Shown here piece by piece: positions 18,941-27,452 of a stretch of 64,000 bases of DNA. Origin of the DNA: Streptomyces gossypii (GTDB lineage: Bacteria; Actinomycetota; Actinomycetes; Streptomycetales; Streptomycetaceae); contig NZ_JAJAGO010000004.1 in NCBI RefSeq assembly GCF_025165795.1, positions 496,001 to 560,000 on the forward strand. The letters are read 5' to 3'. The notes beneath the pieces are model-generated. The model did not search any database. It saw only the letters and a list, made by a program, of their open reading frames with translations, and was not told the DNA's origin. The first letter of the stretch is position 1. Each line of letters begins with the position of its first letter. The translations under genes and the position numbers were made by a program.

Positions 18941-19002
18941 GCCATCGCCCCACCACCCGGCGCCGAAGGTGAGGGCGCAGGGGGTACAGGGGGCTGCGGG
19001 GC

Positions 19003-22000
19003 TTGGCTGGGTTCGTCTTGTCACGGGTGCGGGCGCACCGGCTGCTCATAGCCGCTGCCCTGCTCACCGTGGTGCTGGCCACCTCGGTGCTGGTCATCCT
19101 CTCCGCGTTCGCCGCCACCATCGGCGACACCGGACTGCGCCGCAGCCTCGAACACCAGTCCGCTCCACGCACCGTCATCGACGTCCAGGCGGATGTGACG
19201 TCCGAGGACGCGGAGGCCATCGACCGGTCCGTACGCAAGGCGGCGCGGCGCGCCTTCGACGGGCTGCCGACCGCCGTCGACGCCAGCACCCGTTCCGGCC
19301 CCTACGCCCTGCCGCGCGCGCTGCGGCCCGAGGACGCGGGGCGGAGCGAGGACCCTGATCTGACGCTCTTCGCCTCGCTGGACGAGGACCGGGTGCGCAT
19401 GACCGCGGGCACCTGGCCCACCGCCGAGGCGGATGCGGCCGGGGCGGACGCGGGGAACGCCGCCGTCATCCCCGTCGCGCTGCCGGAGGCCGCCGCGAAG
19501 CGGCTGGGGCTCGCACCGGGCGACCACATCGATCTGAAGAGCCGCCTCAGCGGCCCGCCCCCCGTGCGCGCGGCGATCTCGGGGACTTACGCCGCCAAGG
19601 ACAGCGACGACCCCTACTGGCGGATGGACCCGCTGGAGGGCGACGGCGTCCGCACGCTCGCATTCACCACCTACGGCCCGCTGGCCGTCAACGCGGAGGT
19701 GTTCCGCGAAGCGCTGGAGCCCGCCTCGGCCCACTGGCAGGCAGAGGCGGACTTCTCGGGCGTCTCCACCTCCCGCATCGGCGAGCTGCGCGACCGCGTA
19801 CGCCAGTCGGCCGCCGGTTTCGCTGATTCCTCGGAAGTGCGCGGCGCCACAGCATCCAGCGAACTCCCCGCGCTGCTGGACGCGCTGGAGCGCACACTGC
19901 TCGTCGGACGCTCCACACTGCTGATCGCCGCACTGCAACTGGCGGTCCTCGCGGGTCTCGCCCTGCTGCTCGTCGCCCAACTGCTGGCCTCCGAGCGGGC
20001 CTCGGAGACGGCGCTGCTGCGGGCACGCGGAGGTTCGCGCGGCCGGATCGCCGCCCTGTCCGGCGCCGAGGCGCTGCTGCTAGTGCTGCCCGGCGCGCTG
20101 CTGGCGCCGCTCGTCGCGGTGCCCGTCGTGGAGGCCCTGATGGGCAGCGGCGCCCTCGGCCGCTCCGGGGCCGATCCCACCGTCCGGCTTCCGGCGGAGG
20201 CCTGGTGGGTCGGCCTCGGCACGGCGCTGGCCTGCGCGGCGACGGTCATCGCGCCCTCGCTGCGGAGACGGTCCGACGGTGTGCGGTCGCAGCGTTCCCC
20301 GGGGAGGCGCAAGGCGGCCGCGATGCTGCGCGGCGGATCCGATCTGGCGCTCGTCGCGATCGCGGGCGTCGCCTACTGGCAGCTGGAGCGCCGGGCCGCC
20401 GGCACCGGCGTGCTGACCGGCACCGACGGCGGCAGCACCGGATCCGACGCGCTGGGCATCGATCCGGTGCTGGTCACCGCGCCCGCGCTCGCCCTGCTCG
20501 CGGGCACGGTGCTGGCGCTGCGGCTGCTGCCGCTGGCGGCCCGGATCGGCGAGCACCGCGCCGCCCGCTCGCGCGGCCTCGCCGGGGCGCTCGCCGGCTG
20601 GCAGCTCAGCAGGCGCCCGATGCGCGGCGCCGGGCCGGCGCTGCTGCTCGTACTGGCCGTGGCGATGGGGGTGTTCGCGGTCGGGCAGGGCGCGAGCTGG
20701 GACCGTTCACAGGGGGACCAAGCGGATTTCCGTACGGGTGCTGACGTGCATGTCACGGGCTCCACCGCACCCGCCTTCGGGCAGGGCGGCCTCTACTCGG
20801 ACATCGAGGGGGTCAGCACGGTGGCCCCGCTCGCTCGCGACGAGTTCAGCGTCGAGGGCGAGCGCACCGCGCAGGTGCTGGCCACCGACACCCGGGCGGC
20901 CTCGGACGGCCTGCTGCGGATGCGGGAGGACCTCACCGACCAGCCGCTGCCGGAGCTGCTGCGCCCGCTGGCGGGCCCCGGCAAGCGCGCCGCAAAGGGC
21001 ATCCCGCTGCCCGAGGACACCCGCGAACTCCGGCTGAGCCTGCGGCTGGAGAGGCTCGGGCAGCAGGGGCAGGACGACGGCCAGGACGACGGCGCGGGCG
21101 CCGAGAGCGAACGGTCCAGCCAGGACACCGTCTCCCTCACCCTGGAGGACCGGTTCGGCGTGCCGTACGAATTCCGGGTCGGCGACCTCACAGCCGACGG
21201 CCGGGTCCACGGCCTCGCCGCCCGGCTGGACACCGCCGCCGGCGGCAGGGAGGGCGCGCCCGCCGAGCCGCTGCGGCTGACCCGGCTCACCGTCTCGCAT
21301 CTCGCCCCCTCCCGTGACGAGGAGCGGCGGCTGACGCTCACCGCGCTGGAGTCCTTCGGCGGCGACGGTTCCGCCGCAACGGTCGAGATCCCCTCGGGGA
21401 CCCGCTGGGCCTCCGTGGTGGGGACCGAGGACCAGCAGCAGATCCTCGGCACCGGGCCCTACGAGAATCCGGAGATCCACTCGGCCGGGCCCGGGCGGAG
21501 CGGAGACGGCGGAAACGGAGACGGCGGGGACGGCGCAGGCGACGACCCGTTGACCGTCCGCTACACCAGCGGATCCGCCCCGTCGCCCGAGCCCTACGGC
21601 ATCGGGCCGGTCCCCGTGGACCTGCGGCTGACGCCCGGCGGCAAGGACAACGGGGGCGGCGGGGGCAAGGGCACCGGGAAGGACGAGCTGGCCGCCGTCG
21701 CCACCGACGCCTTCCTGACCGCGAGCGGCGCCGAGGTGGGCGATTCCGTCAAAGCACGGATCTCCAGCACCGAGCTGACCATACGCCTCACCGGCTCCGT
21801 ACGCGCCCTGCCCGGCACCTCCCCCCGCACCCCGGGCAAGGACGGCGGCGCCCTGCTGCTCGATCTCGCCTCGCTGAACCGCGCGCTGCTCGCCGCCTCG
21901 AGCACCCCGCTGGAACCGGAGAGCTGGTGGGTGGGGGCCCGTGAGGGGCAGACCCGCCAGGTCGTCGAGCAGCTGCGCGCGCAGCCCTCGCTGGACAAGC

Positions 22001-22476
22001 TCGTCGTACGCGACGAACTGGCCGCCGAACTGCGCAGCGACCCGCTCAGCGCGGGCCCCCGCACCGCCCTCACCGCCAGCGCGCTGGCCGCCGCCGCACT
22101 GGCCGCCATGGGCTTCGCGGTGAGCGCGGCCGGGGCGGTGCGGGAGCGGACCGCCGAGTTCGCGGTGCTGCGGGCACTGGGCGCGCCACGGCGCCGCCTC
22201 GCGCAGATCCTGGCGACGGAGCAGAGCCTGCTGGTGCTGATCTCGCTGGCGATCGGGCTGGGGCTGGGGATTCTGCTGACCCGGCTCGTCGTCCCGTTGA
22301 TCGTGCTGACCGGCGAGGCGACCCAGCCGGTGCCCGAACTGCTGGTGCGGCTGCCGCTCGGCCCGCTCACGCTGCTGCTCGGCGCGGTGCTGGTCGCTCC
22401 GGTGCTGGTGATCGCCGCTACCGCGCTGCGCGGTGCCGATCCGGTCGCCGCGCTGCGTACCGAGCGGGGGGACTGA
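19003..22476 (+). CDS. ABC transporter permease, FtsX/MacB type (large)
   Basis: 1157 residues. An N-terminal membrane helix (LLIAAALLTVVLATSVLVIL) is followed by a long extracellular domain, a first block of helices around residues 300-400, further hydrophobic helices and a second extracellular domain, and a final FtsX-like permease domain near the C-terminus (LRALGAPRRRLAQIL preceding hydrophobic helices). Duplicated FtsX modules of this sort belong to lipoprotein-releasing or mechanotransmission ABC systems, not classical importers. The start is a TTG at 19003, giving MAGFVLSRVRAHRLL. The gene is followed, five bases later, by a second permease and then the ATPase. Confidence 0.83.
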   Translation: MAGFVLSRVRAHRLLIAAALLTVVLATSVLVILSAFAATIGDTGLRRSLEHQSAPRTVIDVQADVTSEDAEAIDRSVRKAARRAFDGLPTAVDASTRSGPYALPRALRPEDAGRSEDPDLTLFASLDEDRVRMTAGTWPTAEADAAGADAGNAAVIPVALPEAAAKRLGLAPGDHIDLKSRLSGPPPVRAAISGTYAAKDSDDPYWRMDPLEGDGVRTLAFTTYGPLAVNAEVFREALEPASAHWQAEADFSGVSTSRIGELRDRVRQSAAGFADSSEVRGATASSELPALLDALERTLLVGRSTLLIAALQLAVLAGLALLLVAQLLASERASETALLRARGGSRGRIAALSGAEALLLVLPGALLAPLVAVPVVEALMGSGALGRSGADPTVRLPAEAWWVGLGTALACAATVIAPSLRRRSDGVRSQRSPGRRKAAAMLRGGSDLALVAIAGVAYWQLERRAAGTGVLTGTDGGSTGSDALGIDPVLVTAPALALLAGTVLALRLLPLAARIGEHRAARSRGLAGALAGWQLSRRPMRGAGPALLLVLAVAMGVFAVGQGASWDRSQGDQADFRTGADVHVTGSTAPAFGQGGLYSDIEGVSTVAPLARDEFSVEGERTAQVLATDTRAASDGLLRMREDLTDQPLPELLRPLAGPGKRAAKGIPLPEDTRELRLSLRLERLGQQGQDDGQDDGAGAESERSSQDTVSLTLEDRFGVPYEFRVGDLTADGRVHGLAARLDTAAGGREGAPAEPLRLTRLTVSHLAPSRDEERRLTLTALESFGGDGSAATVEIPSGTRWASVVGTEDQQQILGTGPYENPEIHSAGPGRSGDGGNGDGGDGAGDDPLTVRYTSGSAPSPEPYGIGPVPVDLRLTPGGKDNGGGGGKGTGKDELAAVATDAFLTASGAEVGDSVKARISSTELTIRLTGSVRALPGTSPRTPGKDGGALLLDLASLNRALLAASSTPLEPESWWVGAREGQTRQVVEQLRAQPSLDKLVVRDELAAELRSDPLSAGPRTALTASALAAAALAAMGFAVSAAGAVRERTAEFAVLRALGAPRRRLAQILATEQSLLVLISLAIGLGLGILLTRLVVPLIVLTGEATQPVPELLVRLPLGPLTLLLGAVLVAPVLVIAATALRGADPVAALRTERGD

Positions 22477-22481
22477 CGGCG

Positions 22482-25295
22482 ATGACACGACGGACCGACC
22501 TTCGCCGAGGGCGCGGCCTGGCAGCGGCCTGGACCTGGACGCGGCTGCGCGCCGCACCCGGTGCCGCTCTCGCCTTCGCCGCGCTGCTGATGGTCACGGC
22601 CTTCACCGCCGCCGCCCTCCCCCGCCTCATCGACGGCTACGAGAACGACGCGCTGCGCGAGTCCGTCGCCGAGGCGCCGCTCCGGGACCAGCTCGTCAGC
22701 GGCACGGCCGAGGCCGTGTACGGCGGCCCGGAGACCGACCCGCGCGAGCTGGTGCTGCCGCCCGCACTCGACAGGTCGGCCGAGGCGTTCCGCCGGGCGG
22801 TCCGGCCACCGCTGCCCGCCGACCGGGACGGGGCGGTGTACGGCGTCCACAACCGCAAGCCCGCCGCAGCCATCGACCCCGGATTCCCCCGGCCCTCCCC
22901 GCAGCTCACCCCGCGGACCTCGCTCGTCGCCCAGCCGGACCTTGCCCGGCACAGCCGTCTCGTCGAGGGACGGATGCCCGGCGGGCGCCTGACCGGCCCG
23001 CCCGGCGAGCGCCATGTAGAGGCCGTGCTCACCCCCGCCACCGCCCACCGGATGAAGCTGCGGACCGGTGACACCTTCCGTCTCGCCGGCCTTTCGGGCG
23101 AGACGACGGTGAAGGTGACCGGCCTGATCAGCCCGCGCTCACCCGGCGATGTCTACTGGAAGGCCGAGCCGAGCCTCGACCGGCCCACCCTGAAGAGCCT
23201 GAAGCCGCCCGGCCCCGGCAGCGAGCCGGAGCACTACTGGCACTTCAGCGCGTTCATCGACCGGCAGGCCACGGCGGCCCTGCTGGATCTCAAGGACGGC
23301 GCGGAACTCTTCTGGCACCAGCAGCTGCGTACCGGCGGCATCCAGGCGCACCAGGTCGCCGAGCTGCGGGACACCCTGACGTCGCTGACCGTCGGCCGGG
23401 ACGCCACCCGGCTGGAGCAGGCAGCCGCCGTCGGCCCGATCACCTTCAACGAAGGGCTGGTCGAGCTGCTCGCGAGCTTCGAACGCGAGCGTTCGGCAGT
23501 CGCGCCGCTGCTGCTGATGGCCACGCTGGGCCTGGCGACGGCTGCGGTCACCGTCCTGCTGCTGTGGGGTGTGCTGGCGGCCGCGCGGCGGGAGGCGGAG
23601 CTGGCCCTCTGGCGCTCGCGGGGCAGCTCGCTGCGCGGCCTGGCCGGACGCCTGCTGGCCGAGACGGCCGCCGTCGGGCTGCCCGCGGCGGCCCTCGGCA
23701 CGGCGACGGCGCTCCTCATCACTCCCGCCGGACGGTGGAGTCAAGCCCTTCCGGCGGCAGCGGTGGTGACCGCCGTCGCCCTGTTCACGCTGCCCGTACG
23801 CGCCGCACTCACGCACCGCCGTCCGCAGGTGCCGTCCCAGCGCTCCGACATGCTGCGGGGGCGGCGCTCCAGGCGGCGCACGGTCGTGGAGGTCACCGTG
23901 CTGACCCTGGTGGTGGGCACCCTCGTGGCGCTCCGCCGGCGCGGGACGGGCGGCGGTGGCGAGGACGGAGGCAGTCCGGATCCGATGCTGTCGGCGGCAC
24001 CCGTGCTGCTGGCCCTCGCCGTCGCGCTGGTCCTCGTCCGGCTCTATCCGCTGCCGCTGCGGCTGCTTTCCCGGCCCGCCGCGCGGCGCCGGGGACCGGT
24101 CGCCTTCCTGGGCATGGCGCGCGCCGCCCGCGCCCCGTCCGCAGCCGTCGCCGGGCTGCCGCTGCTGACCATGCTGGTGGCCCTGACCGTTGCCGCCTTC
24201 GGCGGCACGGTGCTGGCCGGGATCGCGGACGGCCGCGAGGCGGCGGCACTGCGGGCGGTGGGAGCGGACGCCCGCCTCGACTCCCCGGAGCAGCTGTCCG
24301 GCAAGGTCCTCGCACAGGTGCGGAAGGCGGACGGCGTGGCGGACGTCAGCGAGATCCGGGTCTTCCACGGCGGCGACGTCGTGGACAGCTCCAGCGGGGT
24401 GACCGCGGGCAGCGGCGTCACCGTGGTCATCGCCGAGCCCCGCGCGTACGCCCGGCTCGCGGAGCGCACCGGCTTCGGTGCCTTTGCCGAGCGGGCGCTG
24501 CGTCCGGGCAAGGGAGCCGGCGGGCCGGATCAGGCGCTACCGGCGCTGGTCTCCGCGCCGCTGGCGGAGAAGATGGCGGACCGTGCGTCGGTCTCCGTAC
24601 CGGGGCTCGAACTGACGGTGCACGCCGAGGTCGTACGGCAGAGCACTCCCGCCGTCCGGGGCGCCGACTTCCTGGTGCTGTCCCGCGCGGCCGTGGAGCG
24701 GACCCGGCCCGACACGGCCGACAGCGCGCTCGTCTCCCCCAACTCCCTGCTGCTGAGCGGCTCTTCCCTCGACAGCGCCGCGCTGCGCGAGCTGGTCCCG
24801 GACAAGGGCTCGGACCTCACCCTGAACCTGCGCACCGAGCAGCGCGACTCGTACAGCGATTCCGTGCTCCAGTCCGGAGCCGAACGCCTGTATGTCGGCG
24901 CGGTGCTGGCCGCCGCGGGGTTCAGCGCCCTCGCCGTGCTGCTCTCCCTGCTGCAGACCGCCCCCGAGCGGATCACGCTGCTGGCCCGGCTGCGCACCAT
25001 GGGGCTCCCCCGTCGGCAGGGCCGGTGGCTGCTGCTGATCGAATCACTGCCGATGTACGTGCTCGCGGCGGTGGCCGGGGTGCTGACCGCACTCGCCTCG
25101 GTGCCGCTGCTGCGACCCGGCATCGATCTGACCACGCTCGCCGGGACTCCGGCAGCCGACCCCGTACACCTCGCGACCGATCCGCTGTCCCTGGCACTGC
25201 CCGCCCTGTGCCTGCTGATCCTCGCCTGTGCCGCGCTGCTCGTACAGGCCCGGATCGCCGGCCGGACAACGGATCTCCGGATGGAGCCGCTATGA
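22482..25295 (+). CDS. ABC transporter permease, FtsX/MacB type (second subunit)
   Basis: 937 residues with a Trp/Arg-rich N-terminus, a helix LAFAALLMVTAFTAAALP, an extracellular domain, a cluster of helices around residues 340-440 and 490-590, and a terminal FtsX-like block with LRTMGLPRRQGRWLL. It resembles the preceding permease in layout, so the two probably form a heterodimer. The stop overlaps the ATPase start (ATGA at 25292). Codon usage matches the chromosome. Confidence 0.82.
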   Translation: MTRRTDLRRGRGLAAAWTWTRLRAAPGAALAFAALLMVTAFTAAALPRLIDGYENDALRESVAEAPLRDQLVSGTAEAVYGGPETDPRELVLPPALDRSAEAFRRAVRPPLPADRDGAVYGVHNRKPAAAIDPGFPRPSPQLTPRTSLVAQPDLARHSRLVEGRMPGGRLTGPPGERHVEAVLTPATAHRMKLRTGDTFRLAGLSGETTVKVTGLISPRSPGDVYWKAEPSLDRPTLKSLKPPGPGSEPEHYWHFSAFIDRQATAALLDLKDGAELFWHQQLRTGGIQAHQVAELRDTLTSLTVGRDATRLEQAAAVGPITFNEGLVELLASFERERSAVAPLLLMATLGLATAAVTVLLLWGVLAAARREAELALWRSRGSSLRGLAGRLLAETAAVGLPAAALGTATALLITPAGRWSQALPAAAVVTAVALFTLPVRAALTHRRPQVPSQRSDMLRGRRSRRRTVVEVTVLTLVVGTLVALRRRGTGGGGEDGGSPDPMLSAAPVLLALAVALVLVRLYPLPLRLLSRPAARRRGPVAFLGMARAARAPSAAVAGLPLLTMLVALTVAAFGGTVLAGIADGREAAALRAVGADARLDSPEQLSGKVLAQVRKADGVADVSEIRVFHGGDVVDSSSGVTAGSGVTVVIAEPRAYARLAERTGFGAFAERALRPGKGAGGPDQALPALVSAPLAEKMADRASVSVPGLELTVHAEVVRQSTPAVRGADFLVLSRAAVERTRPDTADSALVSPNSLLLSGSSLDSAALRELVPDKGSDLTLNLRTEQRDSYSDSVLQSGAERLYVGAVLAAAGFSALAVLLSLLQTAPERITLLARLRTMGLPRRQGRWLLLIESLPMYVLAAVAGVLTALASVPLLRPGIDLTTLAGTPAADPVHLATDPLSLALPALCLLILACAALLVQARIAGRTTDLRMEPL

Positions 25296-26266
25296 GCACC
25301 GAAACCGAGCCCACGCTTGCCGAGCTGGAGCGGCGCGCCACCAGAAGCGGGCCCGCGTACGGCCAGGACGCGCTGATCGTCTGCGACCGGCTGGTCCGCG
25401 TCTTCCAGGCGGACGGCGTGGAGGTGCAGGCGCTCCAGGGACTCGACCTGCTCATCAAGGAGGGCGAACTCACGGCGATCGTGGGCGCCTCGGGCAGCGG
25501 AAAGTCGACGCTGCTGAACATCCTGGCGGGCTTGGACACGCCGACGGCCGGGAGCGCCTCGGTCGCGGGCTGCGATCTGCTCGGGATGGACGCGAAGACC
25601 AGACTGGGCTACCGGCGGGACACCGTCGGGTTCATCTGGCAGCGCACCTCGCGGAACCTGCTGCCGTATCTGACCGCCGCGCAGAACGTGGCGCTGCCGA
25701 TGCAGCTGCGCGGCCGGAGCCGCGGCATGGGCGTGGGCAGGCGGGGGAACCGTGCCCGGATGGCCAGGGCCGCCGAACTGCTCGACCTGCTGGGCATGTC
25801 CCACTGCCTGGACCGGCGGCCCGCCGGGCTCTCCGGCGGGGAGCAGCAGCGTGTCGCCATCGCGGTGGCGCTGGCCAACGATCCGGCGGTCGTCTTCGCC
25901 GACGAGCCGACCGGAGAGCTGGACACGGCCACGGCCGAGCAGGTCTTCAGCGCGCTCCGCACGGCCAACTCCGAGCTGGGGACGACGATCCTGGTCGTCA
26001 CCCACGATCAGGCGGTGTCCTCGGAGGTCAGCCGCACCGTGTCGATCCGGGACGGCCGGACGAGCTCGGAGACGCTGCGGCACGTGCGCACGGACGAGAA
26101 CGGCGGGGAGTCGACCGTCAGCCGCGAGTACACGACGATCGACCGCTCCGGGCGGCTGCAGCTGCCGCCGGAGTTCACCGAGCCGCTGGCGATCCGCGAC
26201 CGGGTGCTGCTGGAGCTCCAGCCGGACCACATCGAGGTGCGGCCGGACACACCGCCACCGGTGTAA
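25292..26266 (+). CDS. ABC transporter ATPase with AbrB/MazE-like C-terminal tail
   Basis: 324 residues. It is a MacB/LolD-type ATPase with Walker A GASGSGKSTL, signature LSGGEQQRVAIA, Walker B VVFADEPTGELD and switch VTHDQ. After residue ~270 there is an extra segment, YTTIDRSGRLQLPPEFTEP and RDRVLLELQPDHIEVRPD, that has the pattern of an AbrB/SpoVT swapped-hairpin half (D-x-x-G-R-(x)-x-(L/I)-P ... GD/RDRV-x-(V/L)-x). It could mediate dimerisation or regulation. It is the energising subunit for the two FtsX-type permeases upstream and overlaps the second by four bases. Confidence 0.85.
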   Translation: MSTETEPTLAELERRATRSGPAYGQDALIVCDRLVRVFQADGVEVQALQGLDLLIKEGELTAIVGASGSGKSTLLNILAGLDTPTAGSASVAGCDLLGMDAKTRLGYRRDTVGFIWQRTSRNLLPYLTAAQNVALPMQLRGRSRGMGVGRRGNRARMARAAELLDLLGMSHCLDRRPAGLSGGEQQRVAIAVALANDPAVVFADEPTGELDTATAEQVFSALRTANSELGTTILVVTHDQAVSSEVSRTVSIRDGRTSSETLRHVRTDENGGESTVSREYTTIDRSGRLQLPPEFTEPLAIRDRVLLELQPDHIEVRPDTPPPV

Positions 26267-26307
26267 TGCTCAGACCGGTGTGACGCTCAGACCGGTGTGA
26301 CGCTCAG
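26257..26307. repeat. Three tandem 17-bp units at a convergent gene junction
   Basis: Units at 26257-26273, 26274-26290 and 26291-26307; the second and third are identical (ACCGGTGTGACGCTCAG) and the first differs at two positions. The first unit supplies the TAA stop of the ABC ATPase and the second supplies the stop of the convergent minus-strand gene, while the third encodes that protein's last residues. Confidence 0.85.
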
Positions 26308-26961
26308 GCCGAGACCCGGCCCCCGCCCCGCCCCCGCGGCACCGCGCACGATCACCGAACCGTACGGGGTACGCAGCCGCAGCCAGTTCCCCGAACCGTA
26401 GAGCGCAACGGGCGCGGACGCGTCCCGCAGGAAGCCGAGCGCCTGCGCCGCGTGGGCGACACGGAGCCGCACACCGGTACCGCTCAGCGGTCGCTCCCAG
26501 ATCTCCTCGGCCATCGCGTCCAGCGTCTCGCGGGTGCGCTGCTCGGGAGTCAGCCGCTCGGTGCGGTCCCGGAACTCCGCGACGGCGCCCGCCGCGGCCT
26601 CCCGCACCGCACGGGCTGGCAGCTCGGCCGAGACCTGCCAGCCGTGGCGCGGCGGCAGCAGACCGGCCCAGGCGGGGCCGGTCACCTCATCCGGCACGGT
26701 GACCGACTCGCTCGGTTCGTCCACGCGCTCCAGCAGTTCACCGGCAGAGACCGTGGCGTCCAGCTCCGCCGACTCCAGGAGCCGCGCGGTCAGCACGGCC
26801 AGTACCTCGAAGCGTGCGGGGCGCGCGAACACGCCGAGCACCCCGGCGCCCGCCTGGAGCCGGACGGCAGCGCCCTTCTCCCAGCGCAGCAGACGCCCGA
26901 GGAAGTCCGCCAGCGCGCCGGCCTCTCCCGGGTCAGCGAAGACCAGACGCGGCGCTGTCAT
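26287..26961 (-). CDS. Conserved hypothetical actinobacterial protein
   Basis: 224 residues, soluble, no signal peptide. It starts with MTAPRLVFADPGEAGALADF and contains a hydrophobic core in each half (FEVLAVLTARLLE; VALYGSGNWLRLRTPYGSVIVRG) suggesting two small alpha/beta modules. I recognise no catalytic motif. The ATG at 26961 has GGAGGGG seven bases upstream. Its start lies inside the 3' end of the upstream thioesterase gene (26933-27376), so the two are translationally linked, a pairing common in Streptomyces. Function unknown. Confidence 0.75.
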   Translation of the reverse strand: MTAPRLVFADPGEAGALADFLGRLLRWEKGAAVRLQAGAGVLGVFARPARFEVLAVLTARLLESAELDATVSAGELLERVDEPSESVTVPDEVTGPAWAGLLPPRHGWQVSAELPARAVREAAAGAVAEFRDRTERLTPEQRTRETLDAMAEEIWERPLSGTGVRLRVAHAAQALGFLRDASAPVALYGSGNWLRLRTPYGSVIVRGAAGAGRGPGLGLSVTPV

Positions 26962-27376
26962 CAAAATACCCCTCCAGAAATGACTTCTCCTCGGAGGTCA
27001 GCCGCCTGGGCCGCGCCTCTTCAAGAAGGTAGGGGACGATGACCGTCCGCGCACGGGCGTACACCGCCTCGGCGTCCTTGACCTCGTAGTCCAGTGTCGC
27101 CGAGGCCGCGCCGATCTTGGTGACCCAGGTCTCCACCGACACCGGCGTGTGCCGGTGCACCAGCGGACGCAGATAGTCGATCTCGTGCCGGGCCACGACC
27201 GAGCCTCCCTGGAAGGAGTTCTCGGCCGCGGTCGGAGACTCCGCCGCCTCCCGCGCCAGCCGGAACATGAAGTCGATCCGTGCCTCCTCCAGATAGCGGA
27301 GGAAGACCACGTTGTTGACATGCCCGAAGGCATCCATGTCCGACCAGCGCAGGAAGCACTGGAATATATGCCGCAC
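26933..27376 (-). CDS. Hot-dog-fold acyl-CoA thioesterase (4HBT family)
   Basis: About 147 residues. The 4-hydroxybenzoyl-CoA thioesterase signature is plain: LRWSDMDAFGHVNNVVFLRY with the catalytic Asp (D in SDMDAFGHV), then YLEEARIDFMF, and later the RHEIDYLRPL strand. Such enzymes hydrolyse acyl-CoA in the cytosol. The exact start is uncertain; the GTG at 27376 gives a normal-length protein and lies 77 bases after the ettA stop. It overlaps the following unknown gene by 29 bases. Confidence 0.82.
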   Translation of the reverse strand: MRHIFQCFLRWSDMDAFGHVNNVVFLRYLEEARIDFMFRLAREAAESPTAAENSFQGGSVVARHEIDYLRPLVHRHTPVSVETWVTKIGAASATLDYEVKDAEAVYARARTVIVPYLLEEARPRRLTSEEKSFLEGYFDDSAASGLR

Positions 27377-27452
27377 GCTCAGACCATCACTCTCTGCGCC
27401 GTCGTTCTCCAGGCCATCGGCCTCATCCCTGCCGGAGTGAGACAGCAGCTTC

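Noticed and set aside
15112..18972. A 1286-codon open frame on the plus strand
   Set aside because: Antisense shadow of the STAND ATPase gene; it even runs through the real globin gene in another frame.
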